From contig NZ_DS264586.1 of assembly GCF_000154225.1 (NCBI RefSeq), forward strand, positions 278,527 to 342,526: 64,000 nucleotides of DNA, in the 5' to 3' direction. This DNA comes from Schaalia dentiphila ATCC 17982 (lineage in GTDB: Bacteria > Actinomycetota > Actinomycetes > Actinomycetales > Actinomycetaceae). The notes below the pieces were generated by a model, which ran no database searches, was not told the origin of the DNA, and worked only from the letters and a program-made list of their open reading frames with translations. The translations under genes and the position numbers were made by a program. Shown piece after piece: positions 18,046 through 27,658 of this stretch. Every line of letters begins with the position of its first letter. Positions within the stretch are counted from its first letter, which is position 1.

Positions 18046-18798
18046 ATGAGCTGGATCGACGACCCGTGGATGGGTTTTGACACCGAGACGACGGGCGTAC
18101 GCGCACTCAAGGACCGCCTCGTCACCGGCGCGCTGGTGCTGCGCATCGACGGCGCGTCCTACCGCAGCGGCGTCAGCGCCCCCGACCAGGTGGCCACGTG
18201 GCTGACCGACCCGGGCGTCGAGATCCCCGAGCAGGCCACGGCCGTCCACGGCATCACGACCGAGCAGGCACGACGCGATGGCCGCCCCATCGAGGAGGTT
18301 CTGCACGAACTGGCGGGCTCCATCGTCGAGCACTGGCTGCGCGGCTACCCGGTCGTCGCCTTCAACGCCACCTACGACATCACGCTGGTCAACCAGGAGC
18401 TGCGCCGCCACCGCCTGGGTTCCTTCGAGGAACGCCTGGAGGGCGCGCCGATGCTGATCGTCGACCCATTGGTGTTGGACCGTAAGCTCGACCGCTTCCG
18501 CAAGGGCAAGAAGACGCTGACGGAGATGGCGCCCGTCTACGGGGCGGTCGCCTCCCCCGACGCTCACACGGCCGAGGTCGATGTCGCCATGACGCTCGAC
18601 GTGCTCGCCGGCATGGTGGACAAGTACCCGCAGCTGGCGTCCATGAGCGCCCTGGAGCTCATGGACTACCAGCTCCAGGCTCACCAGGATTGGGCCGAGG
18701 ACTTCGAGAAGTACCTGCGTAAGCAGGGCAAGGACGCGAACATCGACCGCGAATGGCCCCAGATCACGCCGCAAGGCCGCGGCGACGACCAGGAGTAA
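18046..18798 (+). CDS. DEDDh 3'-5' exonuclease (DnaQ-like)
   Basis: The 250-residue protein has the exonuclease motifs in order: Exo I GFDTETTGV, Exo II AFNATYDITLVN, and Exo III DAHTAEVDVAM with the DEDDh histidine. It has no BRCT or polymerase domain and resembles the stand-alone exonuclease of actinobacteria, a possible proofreading or repair enzyme. The ATG at 18046 has AGGAG six bases upstream. Three further in-frame upstream codons, including an ATG at 17995, are rejected because they lie in the divergent control region shared with guaB3. A strong terminator follows at 18811. Confidence 0.9.
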   Translation: MSWIDDPWMGFDTETTGVRALKDRLVTGALVLRIDGASYRSGVSAPDQVATWLTDPGVEIPEQATAVHGITTEQARRDGRPIEEVLHELAGSIVEHWLRGYPVVAFNATYDITLVNQELRRHRLGSFEERLEGAPMLIVDPLVLDRKLDRFRKGKKTLTEMAPVYGAVASPDAHTAEVDVAMTLDVLAGMVDKYPQLASMSALELMDYQLQAHQDWAEDFEKYLRKQGKDANIDREWPQITPQGRGDDQE

Positions 18799-18810
18799 GA
18801 ACGCAACGAG

Positions 18811-18840
18811 CGGGGGTCGGCGGGTGCCGGCCCCCGTTTT
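18811..18840 (+). terminator. Rho-independent terminator of the exonuclease gene
   Basis: CGGGGGTCGGC pairs with GCCGGCCCCCG around a GGGT loop, followed by TTTT. Flanking CAACGA and TCGTTG could extend the stem. Confidence 0.85.
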
Positions 18841-19444
18841 CGTTGTGCCTGAGGTGTCGTCCGTGCGGCGCATGTACGAGCTGCGCGGAGCGTGCATGTA
18901 CGAACTGCGTGGAGGGCGCCGACGGGTCCATAGCGGAATCACCGCACCTGGCCAGATAAAAGTCGCACATAATTTCCCACGGTCATTTTTCGAGCACCAT
19001 CCAAAACGTTGCAATTCCAACGATGCGAATTCAAGGTTTGAAACAGCCGCAGGGGAATTACGTGCGATATTGTCGGGGAACTATCCCCATGCCCTCCACA
19101 GGACCAAACGAAGGGGCATGCACCAGCTAGGGAGCATTACACCAGTTAGGGAGCATTGCACCACCTCCGAACTGGTGTAATACCCGGCTAAGTGGTGTAA
19201 CACCACTTAGCAACAAGCATAAATGCGGCACACATCCAGATAACAGAGCCGCATCATCGCGTCCGTGCGCGAGGTGCTTAACACGCGCCACGCGCCACCA
19301 GTGTGGAGGGCGCCGGCGGGGCCGCGGGGCCTGGCCGGGCTTCGAGCCAACGCGCCGGGCGAAGCTCGTGGCGCGGACGGCGAGCGGGCGGGCGGGCCCG
19401 ACGGCGCCCGGAACACCGGTGGCGCAGCAGCAATGCGAGTATGG
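18841..19444. repeat. Repeat-rich gene-free region between two convergent genes
   Basis: About 600 bases without a credible gene. It holds a tandem pair of 24-base units (18870-18917, ATGTACGARCTGCG core). A pair of 19-base units lies at 19119-19156 (CACCAGYTAGGGAGCAT core). A perfect 12-base inverted repeat ATTACACCAGTT/AACTGGTGTAAT occupies 19136-19147 and 19170-19181. A tight palindrome with 11-base arms around one base lies at 19188-19210 (CTAAGTGGTGT arms). Part of the region (about 18950-19250) is visibly richer in A+T than its surroundings. The elements share a GGTGTAA core. Confidence 0.7.
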
Positions 19445-19480
19445 AAGAGGCCCAGAGGTGGAACACCACCCCCGGGCCTC
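19445..19480 (-). terminator. Terminator hairpin of the aldolase gene
   Basis: AGAGGCCC and GGGCCTCT form the outer stem and GGTGG/CCACC an inner stem, 11 bases beyond the aldolase stop codon. No long T-run follows on the minus strand. Confidence 0.55.
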
Positions 19481-19490
19481 TACACAAGAC

Positions 19491-20180
19491 TCATTTTTCC
19501 TTGATGAGGTCCAGCCACGTGCGGCGCTCGCCCACGAGGAAGCCGAAGTCGCGGTTCTGGTCCGCGATGGCGGCGTCGGTCGCGGGGTTCTTGATGAGCG
19601 CGGCCAGCACGTCGGGGGCGGCAGTGATGGCGCCCACGCCCTGGCGGACCAGCTCGAGGACCTGCTCGGAGTTCTTGAAGGACGCGGCCAGGACGTCGGC
19701 CTTCAGGTCGTAGGAGCGCAGGGTGCGGTGGATTTCGGAGGCGACGCGCACGCCGTCAATGCCGTAGTTGTCCATACGGTTGACGTAGGGGGCGACGTAG
19801 CGGGCGCCAGCCTTGGCGGCCATGAAGCCCTGCATCGAGGAGTGAATACCCGTTGCGGTCACCTGCATGCCTTCACGCACGATGCGCGGGATAGCAGCAA
19901 AGCCCTCGCGCGTGACGGGGAGCTTGATGAAGAGGTTGCCGCCGATTTCGCCGCGCAGAGCGCGGGCCTCGGCGACCATGTCGTCGGCGCGCTGGGAGAC
20001 GATCTGGACGTGCAGCTGGGCGCCGTCGGGCAGGAGCTGCTTGATGGCGTGGAGAACCTCGAGAGGCTCCTTACCTTCGCGGTACAGGATCGTCGGGTTG
20101 GTCGTCACGCCGTCGATGGGCAGGTATTCCAGGGTCTTGGCGATGGAATCGACGTTCGCATGATCGATGAGGATGAGCAT
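19491..20180 (-). CDS. fsa: Transaldolase-like fructose-6-phosphate aldolase family protein
   Basis: The 229-residue protein matches the short transaldolase/FSA family (E. coli FsaA is 220 residues). It begins with LILIDHANVDSIAKTLEYLPI. It has VTTNPTILYREGK, the Schiff-base lysine in LFIKLPVT, and TATGIHSSMQG and YVAPYVNRMDN. FSA enzymes cleave or form fructose 6-phosphate from dihydroxyacetone and glyceraldehyde 3-phosphate; true transaldolase activity cannot be ruled out from sequence alone. The gene stands alone, bounded by terminator hairpins on both sides, and shows a purine-rich AAAGGAG Shine-Dalgarno sequence. Its metabolic partner is not visible. Confidence 0.85.
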   Translation of the reverse strand: MLILIDHANVDSIAKTLEYLPIDGVTTNPTILYREGKEPLEVLHAIKQLLPDGAQLHVQIVSQRADDMVAEARALRGEIGGNLFIKLPVTREGFAAIPRIVREGMQVTATGIHSSMQGFMAAKAGARYVAPYVNRMDNYGIDGVRVASEIHRTLRSYDLKADVLAASFKNSEQVLELVRQGVGAITAAPDVLAALIKNPATDAAIADQNRDFGFLVGERRTWLDLIKEK

Positions 20181-20229
20181 GTGAGCAGCTCCTTTGCGCT
20201 GTTGTGAGTTTTCGCACCCCTAGGATAGC

Positions 20230-20265
20230 GCGGGCGGGAGCAGCCCACCGACTGCTCCCGCCCGC
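20230..20265 (-). terminator. Terminator of guaB
   Basis: Perfect 14-base arms GCGGGCGGGAGCAG and CTGCTCCCGCCCGC flank an 8-base loop directly beyond the guaB stop codon. Confidence 0.75.
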
Positions 20266-20285
20266 AACGAACGCTCGATCTGCGA

Positions 20286-21899
<1,614 letters not shown>

Positions 21900-21909
21900 T
21901 CAGCAATCG

Positions 21910-23184
21910 TCAGGAGGATGCGCTCTGGCTGGCCTGAGAGGCGTAGCGGGCTGCGGTCGCTCCGGTGGCTGTGAGATGGATCGGGGCGGCGCCTCGTGCC
22001 AGCATGCGGGCGGCGGTGAGGGCGTCGGGGCGCCCCTCCCACACAAGCATGGAGACGGAGCCGTCGGGGGCGACCTCATGGATCCAACGGCCCATGCCGG
22101 CGCGCGCGTGGGAGTCGGCCCAAGCGATGGCGCGGGCGTAGTCGACGGCGAGGTCCTCGGAGCGCGAGGAGTCCACGACCTCGGCAAGGACGCGGGCGGC
22201 GCTGGCAGCCTCGCACACGACCCAGTGCATGCGTTGCGGGGCGGCGACACTGCCGGTGGGATCGAGGGTGTAGACGATGCCGCCCACACCCTCGGTGGTC
22301 CATCCGTCGGCGAGGGCGCGGTCGTAGAGCGCGGTCGCGGTGTCGATCATCCATGGGCCGGGTGTTTCGCCCATGTGGGTGAGGATCGCGTAGGTCTGCC
22401 CGATGAGGCGGGCGGCCTTGAATCCGAGGCCGGGGAGCGTCTCTCCGGGTCGGATGAGCTCAACGGGAGCCTGATCGCAGGAGGCGGGCAGGGGGCGCCA
22501 TTCCTCGTCGTAGAGGTCGGGCAGGGCGAAGGCGCAGCGCGCGGCGATCTCTCCGACGAGGCGCAGGATCGAGCGCGCGCGGTCGAACCAGACGCGCTCC
22601 CCCGTCGCTTCCCAGGCGGCCAGGTAGGCCTGGGCGGTGTCGAGGTTGGTGGAGAGTCGACGCAGGGGCGAACGAGCGCCGGTCGCGGCATCAATCTCTT
22701 CGCGCACGGCTCCGGCGCACGCGTCCCACCAGCGTTGATCCTGGTCCGCTTCGAGGTCGGCGAGCAGGCCACGCGCCTCCTCGTGCCCGACCATGGCAGC
22801 AGCGGCGGCCGCACCGATCATCGCGGACTGTGCACGCTGGGACAAGACCGCGCGAGGAACGGGGGTGGCGCTGTTCTCTGAGGTGGGCACAACCTCGGCG
22901 TACCAGGAGCCATTCGGAGCGCGCAGGGGACCTGCGAGGGCGGCCAGGCCGTGGTCGACGAGGTGCGCGGCACCCTCAATGCCTCGCATCTGCGCGAGGG
23001 CAAAGACGTGGGTCATCCGGGCGCTGATGCGCGCGTCGAGGGGACGCCCGAGGTCGACCTGACCATCGGCGCGCAGGAAGGCGAAACCGACCCGCGCCTT
23101 CGACCGGGAAGCAAAGGCGACGAGCGCGCCAAAATCGGCGTCAAAAGCGCGGCGCAGATCTTCGTTGTTCCAGGGGGCGTTCAT
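21910..23184 (-). CDS. AGE-family (N-acylglucosamine 2-epimerase-like) sugar isomerase
   Basis: The 424-residue protein is an (alpha/alpha)6-barrel of the AGE/YihS group, which isomerises aldoses such as mannose, glucose or N-acylhexosamines. Visible family elements include SARMTHVFALAQMRG with an active-site-type Arg/His, NGSWYAEVVPT, NTNLDT-like STNLDTAQAYLAAWEATG, and QRMHWVVCEAASAARVL with a second histidine. The ATG at 23184 has CAGGAG upstream. A more distal ATG at 23214 is less likely. It lies 117 bases beyond the MerR-type gene on the same strand, but the substrate and any regulation by that protein are unknown. It could be a mannose isomerase or a 2-epimerase. Confidence 0.75.
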   Translation of the reverse strand: MNAPWNNEDLRRAFDADFGALVAFASRSKARVGFAFLRADGQVDLGRPLDARISARMTHVFALAQMRGIEGAAHLVDHGLAALAGPLRAPNGSWYAEVVPTSENSATPVPRAVLSQRAQSAMIGAAAAAAMVGHEEARGLLADLEADQDQRWWDACAGAVREEIDAATGARSPLRRLSTNLDTAQAYLAAWEATGERVWFDRARSILRLVGEIAARCAFALPDLYDEEWRPLPASCDQAPVELIRPGETLPGLGFKAARLIGQTYAILTHMGETPGPWMIDTATALYDRALADGWTTEGVGGIVYTLDPTGSVAAPQRMHWVVCEAASAARVLAEVVDSSRSEDLAVDYARAIAWADSHARAGMGRWIHEVAPDGSVSMLVWEGRPDALTAARMLARGAAPIHLTATGATAARYASQASQSASS

Positions 23185-23301
23185 GACTGTTCTCCTGCCG
23201 GTACGTGCCTTCACGGTATCACCTGTCCAGGCACCGCGGGTGAACGTGGGGGCCGCGTGCGCGCAGTTGAGGGCGCAATTGCGCGCGAGCCGTCAAAGGC
23301 G

Positions 23302-24222
23302 TCAGGAGCGACCGACGAGCTCCAGGTCGGCCTGGGGCGCGAGGAGGGCGAGGGCCTCCTCGACGCAGGCACTGATGGTGCGCACGCGCTGCACCTGTGG
23401 CGAGAGGATCTCGGGGGCGTCCGCTCCCACCATGATCGTGGGAACCCCGTATCGTGCGACGAGGTTTGCCACCGTTTGCGCGCATTCGGGACCGCATCCG
23501 AGGACGACGGTGAGCGCGGGGACGCCTCCGCGCACATACTCGCGGAAGCGTTCGGTGGTGCTGACACCGCCGTAGTTTTCGCTGGAGAGCATGCGCACGT
23601 CGCAGCCGTACCAGGCCAGAGCGACGCCGATGACCTGGGCGGCGGTCTCGTGGAGCGAGTCGGAGATGATCGCGACGCGGTCCCCTCCGACGAGGGAGCG
23701 GGCGGGGCGGGACTGATAGACGGAGCGGCACACGCGCTGGAAGGCGTTGACCAGCATGAGGGCGGGCGCACTGCCGATGGGTTCGCCACTCGGAGCAGAG
23801 CGCAGAGATTTGAGGGTGGGTTCGACGAATCGCGACCACGTATGGACGAGGCCATGGCTGGCGACGGCCGCCTCGATCACTTCTTCGAGGCGTTGGTAGT
23901 CGTCGGAGAGGGCAACGGAGCGCAGCTGGGCGGCGTTCGCCGGGCCTCGACGAGGCAGAAGTGTGCTTTCTGCGAGGGCCCGCTTGGCGGCCTCGGCGGC
24001 GGACATGCCGGCACGCACGTGGTGGATCATGGCGCGCAGACGGTCAACGTCCTCGGGCTGGTAACGACGTCGCTCACCGGCTTCACGCTGCGCGGGGCCG
24101 AGGCCGTAGCGTCGTTCCCAGGTGCGCAGGGTGGAGGGGGATACTCCCAGTTCATCGGACACCGAGGACATGGTGCGGGAGCGGTCGGCGTGCGCCGATT
24201 GCGCCAGTATGGCTCGTGGCAT
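23302..24222 (-). CDS. MerR-family regulator with a B12-binding-like C-terminal domain
   Basis: The 306-residue protein has an N-terminal MerR helix-turn-helix (about 12-85; LGVSPSTLRTWERRYGL, GERRRYQPEDVDRLR). A helical region follows, and then a Rossmann-like domain similar to the B12-binding half of LitR/CarH (GDRVAIISDSLHETAAQVIGVAL, GCDVRMLSSE). The histidine of the lower B12 ligand seems kept in SLHET, but the upstream W-x9-EH signature of CarH light sensors is not seen, so cobalamin binding is uncertain. The ATG at 24222 has GGAGGG upstream. It is divergent from the whiB-type gene over a 292-base control region. Confidence 0.8.
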   Translation of the reverse strand: MPRAILAQSAHADRSRTMSSVSDELGVSPSTLRTWERRYGLGPAQREAGERRRYQPEDVDRLRAMIHHVRAGMSAAEAAKRALAESTLLPRRGPANAAQLRSVALSDDYQRLEEVIEAAVASHGLVHTWSRFVEPTLKSLRSAPSGEPIGSAPALMLVNAFQRVCRSVYQSRPARSLVGGDRVAIISDSLHETAAQVIGVALAWYGCDVRMLSSENYGGVSTTERFREYVRGGVPALTVVLGCGPECAQTVANLVARYGVPTIMVGADAPEILSPQVQRVRTISACVEEALALLAPQADLELVGRS

Positions 24223-24514
24223 GTCCGCTCCCTCCGGTCCTTGTCCGTGCCCTGCTCTGATTCTTGCGTGTTCGCAGCGCGCACGCCACAGGAAGGGATA
24301 TGACACCCACATCCAAGTTGTTCAAAAAGTTATTCACAATCTGTTCACACTGCACACCATACGTTTCTCCACGTTTTCACAGTACGGGCACACTCAATCT
24401 GAGAACTGGCTCATAATTCGAGAAAGATCCTTGAATAACTACCGCACAAGTGTCTATTCTTGCCGACATCGTGTGCCGAAAATGTCGGCACGACAGACAT
24501 GAAGGAGGCACCCA
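24223..24514. promoter_or_regulatory. Divergent control region of merR-like and whiB-like genes
   Basis: An AT-rich region. For whiB, TTGAAT (24431-24436), an 18-base spacer and TATTCT (24455-24460) form a promoter. Around the expected transcription start lie two overlapping dyads: TGCCGACAT/ATGTCGGCA (24461-24469, 24482-24490) and GTGCCGA/TCGGCAC (24473-24479, 24485-24491). They cannot form together. TTATTCACA at 24330-24338 fits a DnaA box. The strong Shine-Dalgarno sequence GAAGGAGG precedes the whiB ATG. Confidence 0.55.
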
Positions 24515-24811
24515 ATGACTGACGTCTCCCGTCTGCCCGGACCCATGATCGACGCGTGGGAATGGCAGTACGAAGCGGCGTGCCGAGACCTGGACACCGA
24601 GCTGTTCTTCCACCCCGAGGGTGAGCGCGGCTCCACGCGCCGACGCCGTGCAGCAAACGCTAAGGCAATCTGCGCGACCTGCCCGGTTATCGAGCAGTGC
24701 CGGTCTTACGCTCTGGCCGCTCAGGAGCCTTACGGCATCTGGGGTGGAATGACTGAAGAAGAACGACGCGAAGAGATCCGCTCCTCTGGACGCGGTCGCC
24801 GCGTCTCCTAA
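24515..24811 (+). CDS. WhiB-family iron-sulfur regulator, WhiB3/WhiD-like
   Basis: The 98-residue protein has the four cluster-binding cysteines C23, C53, C56 and C62 (spacing X29, X2, X5) and the WhiB turn GIWGGMTEEER, ending in a basic tail (GRGRR) for DNA contact. The N-terminal LPGP, WEWQ and FFHPEGERG segments match Mycobacterium WhiB3 and Streptomyces WhiD rather than WhiB1 or WhiB2. Such proteins carry a [4Fe-4S] cluster, bind the primary sigma factor, and respond to redox or nitric oxide. The gene has a strong promoter and possible 5'-UTR hairpins. Ortholog assignment rests on remembered family features. Confidence 0.93.
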   Translation: MTDVSRLPGPMIDAWEWQYEAACRDLDTELFFHPEGERGSTRRRRAANAKAICATCPVIEQCRSYALAAQEPYGIWGGMTEEERREEIRSSGRGRRVS

Positions 24812-24901
24812 CGCGCATCCATTTTTCCGGTGCGGCATCGCCACCGCGATGCCGCACCATTTTACTGCCCGACACAACGCCCATCCTCTCCGGGAGCTCG
24901 C

Positions 24902-25714
24902 ATGACCAGCAACGACACCAAGGCCTCGCAGAAAAAGGCCGAGGATACCTCCACCAACCTGTACAAGACCCTGTTCTTCGTCACCGCACCGATCACTGCG
25001 GCCCTCGCGGGGGCGTGCGTGTGGATGGGTGTTCAGCTCCCCTCCACCTCTCCGGCGAGCCAGGCAACCCCGGCGGCCACGCCGACCGCGGCCGCGCAGA
25101 TACCGCAGAACACGGAGACGGCGGCCCCCAGCCAGACGAACCCGAACAACCTGGAGATCATGAAGTCGTTCGTGCGTCACCAGGAGAACGACACTCAGGC
25201 GAAGGGCGACATTAACGCTCCCGTGACGATGGTTCTTTTCTCTGACTTTGCGTGCCCCTACTGCACGAAGTACGCCCAGGACATCGACCCCGCACTGGCC
25301 GACCTCGTCGAGGATGGCACCCTGCGCGTGGAGTGGTACGACCTGGCCCAGATCACCGAGACCTCTCCCCTGGCAGCCCAGGCGGGCATCGCTGCGGGCG
25401 AGCAGGGTAAGTTCTGGGAGTTCCACGACGTGGTATACGCGGCGGCCGACGCGACCGGTCACCCCCAGTACTCCGAGCAGGCCCTCGTTGACTTTGCAGC
25501 CAAGGCGGGTGTGCCCGACCTGGACAAGTTCCGCGAGACGATGCTCTCCGACCACACCGCTACCACGGTGAAGGCGGCCAAGGAGCGGGCTCACCAGGCC
25601 GGCATCACCGGCACCCCCGCCATGTTCATTAATAAGGCGTACGTCAGCGGCTACCGCGACGCCGCCTACATCCGCAACACAATCCTCGACCAGGCGGCAC
25701 AGTCCGCGTCCTAA
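24902..25714 (+). CDS. Membrane-anchored DsbA-like thiol-disulfide oxidoreductase
   Basis: The 270-residue protein has a cytoplasmic lysine-rich N-terminus, one membrane anchor (about residues 22-43), a Pro/Ala/Thr/Gln linker, and an extracytoplasmic thioredoxin-fold domain of the DsbA/Thioredoxin_4 type. The redox site is C118-P-Y-C121 within FSDFACPYC. The cis-proline loop TGTPAMFIN follows near residue 240. In actinobacteria such proteins introduce disulfides in exported proteins; MdbA of Actinomyces has a similar layout. The start at 24902 is preceded by GGGAG. Two hairpins close the gene. It may serve proteins such as the cysteine-containing nuclease. Confidence 0.88.
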   Translation: MTSNDTKASQKKAEDTSTNLYKTLFFVTAPITAALAGACVWMGVQLPSTSPASQATPAATPTAAAQIPQNTETAAPSQTNPNNLEIMKSFVRHQENDTQAKGDINAPVTMVLFSDFACPYCTKYAQDIDPALADLVEDGTLRVEWYDLAQITETSPLAAQAGIAAGEQGKFWEFHDVVYAAADATGHPQYSEQALVDFAAKAGVPDLDKFRETMLSDHTATTVKAAKERAHQAGITGTPAMFINKAYVSGYRDAAYIRNTILDQAAQSAS

Positions 25715-25722
25715 CGCGAGGC

Positions 25723-25750
25723 CCCGCGCCGCAAGGATGCTCGGCGCGGG
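25723..25750 (+). terminator. Hairpin after the DsbA-like gene
   Basis: CCCGCGCCG and CGGCGCGGG pair around a 10-base loop right after the stop codon. It lacks a T-run. Confidence 0.5.
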
Positions 25751-25763
25751 AGACACGAACACA

Positions 25764-25800
25764 AGGGGCGGCCCGGAAGGATTCCTTCCGGGCCGCCCCT
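25764..25800. terminator. Strong bidirectional terminator between dsbA-like and groES genes
   Basis: A perfect 17-base stem (AGGGGCGGCCCGGAAGG and its complement) with a 3-base loop lies between two convergent genes. It can serve both strands. Confidence 0.8.
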
Positions 25801-25823
25801 GTAGCGTTCAGTGTGCGAAGCGC

Positions 25824-26120
25824 TCAGCGCTCCACGACCGCCAGCACGTCACGCGAGGACAGGATCTGGAACTCCTGGCCGTCGTACTTGACCTCGGTGC
25901 CGCCGTAGCGCGAGTAGATGACGACGTCGCCGACCTTGACGTCGACGGGGATACGGTTACCGTTGTCGTCCACGCGGCCGGGGCCCACGGCGATAACTTC
26001 GCCTTCCTGCGGCTTCTCCTTGGCGGTGTCCGGAATGACCAGGCCGGAGGCGGTGGTCTGCTCGGCCTCAACCTGGCGGATGACGATGCGGTCCTCGAGG
26101 GGCTTGATGGAGATCGACAT
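25824..26120 (-). CDS. groES: Co-chaperonin GroES (Cpn10)
   Basis: GroES caps the GroEL chamber. The 98-residue protein has the N-terminal [15 protein letters not shown], the mobile loop [12 protein letters not shown], the roof-type VAVGPGR and the C-terminal [26 protein letters not shown] lies upstream of the ATG. A CIRCE operator lies about 120 bases upstream, so HrcA repression and heat induction are expected. No groEL follows; the gene is closed by a terminator, so it is a single-gene unit here. Confidence 0.97.
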   Translation of the reverse strand: MSISIKPLEDRIVIRQVEAEQTTASGLVIPDTAKEKPQEGEVIAVGPGRVDDNGNRIPVDVKVGDVVIYSRYGGTEVKYDGQEFQILSSRDVLAVVER

Positions 26121-26238
26121 TGTCGCTCCCTTTCTTCTTTGTCACGAAGGTGCTCGTCCTTTCCCTGCCGTCGCGGGGGTCAGGTGCAGGACCGGTCGCG
26201 GGTGTTCCCGCGTTTCCTCCACGAGTGTAGGCACGGTC

Positions 26239-26265
26239 CTGGCACTCGGGCAAGCTGAGTGCCAG
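26239..26265. promoter_or_regulatory. CIRCE element (HrcA operator)
   Basis: CTGGCACTC and GAGTGCCAG form a perfect inverted repeat separated by nine bases. The core GCACTC-N9-GAGTGC matches the CIRCE consensus exactly. It lies between groES and the divergent methyltransferase gene. Confidence 0.88.
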
Positions 26266-26351
26266 GCGCGTTCACCCTGGGCGAGACGACACCCGCGCCC
26301 GACCGCAGGCCCCACACGGCCACGCCCCTGAAGAGATGGGACAATGAGCGG

Positions 26352-27593
26352 GTGAGCGCCCTGACCCCCATTCTGTCCTCCCCCGGCTGGGAGCTGTTGG
26401 AGTCCCTACAAGCGAAGCAGGCAACCAACCCCATCCCGCTGCCCGAGCTCGGATCCACCCTGCGCGCCTCCGGCCTCGACGCGGACCTCGTGGTCGCAGT
26501 CCTCACCCAGCTGGCCCTGCGCCAGGCAGCACGCTCAAAATTTGGCCCGTTTGCCTCCCACATGGTGTTCACCCGCGACGGCCTCGAGCAGGCGACACGC
26601 CTCGTCGTGGCAGCCCGCCACGCTCAGCGATTCAAGGATTGCAGCGCGACGCGCGTCGCGGATCTTGGCTGCGGCATCGGATCGGATGCTATGGCGATCG
26701 CCGGCCTGGGCATGAACGTGCTGGCTGTCGACATCGACCCCGATACTGCCGGGGCCGCGGCCGCGAACCTGCGGGCCTTCGAGGGATCCGAGGTACGCCT
26801 GGGGGACGTCGCCGACCTCGACATGGACGAGCTGGCCTCCGAGGGCGTCGACGCGATCTTCGCAGACCCGGCCCGCCGCACAGGCGCCTCGCGCGGGTCG
26901 GCGCGCATCACGGACCCGGAACAGTGGTCCCCTCCCCTCTCGCTCGCCCTCGGCTGGGTCTCGACGATCGAACGCGTCGGTATCAAGGTGGCGCCGGGCA
27001 TCGCGTACGAGCGCATCCCCTCCTCCTGGCACGCGCAGTGGGTGAGCGTGGGCGGTGATCTCGTCGAGGCCTCGCTCTGGTCCCCCGCACTGTCCCCCGA
27101 GGGCCGTGGGCGCTCCTGTCTCCTCTTGGATGAGGCCGGGGCCGCCCATTCGCTCTCCACACCCGAGGGGTATGCACCCAACGCCCCCGCAGCCCGCGTG
27201 GAGGTCGCGCCCCTGGGCGCGATGGTCGCCGAGCCCGACAGCGCGGTTATCCGCTCGGGTCTCCTGGGACGCCTCGCGGACGAGGTCGGCGCGGGCATCG
27301 TGTCCGACAAGATCGCCTACCTGACCGGGGATGAACTGCCCGATTCCCCCTTCTACGACCGCTTCGAGGTCCTCGCGGTGACCAACCTGCGAGCAAAGGC
27401 GATTTCCGCCGAGCTGCGCACGCGCGGAGCGGGCAGCGTCGAGATCAAGAAGCGCGGCGCCGACATCAACCCCGACAACCTGCGTAAAACGTTGAAACTG
27501 GGCGGAGGCGACGAGCAGCTGACCGTCATCGCGACGCGCGTGAACGGACGCCACCGCGCGATCATCTGCCGACGGTTGGCTACAAACCTGTAA
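26352..27593 (+). CDS. Class I methyltransferase with THUMP-like C-terminal domain
   Basis: The 413-residue protein has a small N-terminal helical region, a SAM-binding motif I (VADLGCGIGSDA, about residue 102), an acidic motif II (AVDIDPD), and an ADPARR segment at motif IV. The C-terminal part (SVEIKKRGADINPDNLRKTL) matches the THUMP-like domain found on actinobacterial methyltransferases, so an RNA substrate is plausible but not shown. The GTG at 26352 is chosen because the upstream in-frame ATG at 26259 lies inside the CIRCE element. GACAAT (26340-26345) ends six bases before the GTG, which suggests a leaderless start. Confidence 0.82.
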   Translation: MSALTPILSSPGWELLESLQAKQATNPIPLPELGSTLRASGLDADLVVAVLTQLALRQAARSKFGPFASHMVFTRDGLEQATRLVVAARHAQRFKDCSATRVADLGCGIGSDAMAIAGLGMNVLAVDIDPDTAGAAAANLRAFEGSEVRLGDVADLDMDELASEGVDAIFADPARRTGASRGSARITDPEQWSPPLSLALGWVSTIERVGIKVAPGIAYERIPSSWHAQWVSVGGDLVEASLWSPALSPEGRGRSCLLLDEAGAAHSLSTPEGYAPNAPAARVEVAPLGAMVAEPDSAVIRSGLLGRLADEVGAGIVSDKIAYLTGDELPDSPFYDRFEVLAVTNLRAKAISAELRTRGAGSVEIKKRGADINPDNLRKTLKLGGGDEQLTVIATRVNGRHRAIICRRLATNL

Positions 27594-27658
27594 GAAAGCT
27601 CTCCGCCGACACCGCTCGCTGCCCTGCCACAATGGAGGAAGCAAGCGAAAGGATTGAC

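Noticed and set aside
18824..19180. Possible 118-codon gene in the repeat-rich gap
   Set aside because: Its translation is built from the tandem repeats and has no family features or good Shine-Dalgarno at its ATG. The terminator of the exonuclease overlaps its start.
24330..24338. DnaA-box-like TTATTCACA as part of a replication origin
   Set aside because: It is a single box, and there is no dnaA, dnaN or box cluster. It is kept only as a possible regulatory site for the whiB-like gene.
24377..25762. Open frame of 461 codons on the minus strand
   Set aside because: It runs antisense through the well-supported whiB-like and dsbA-like genes and shows no domain.
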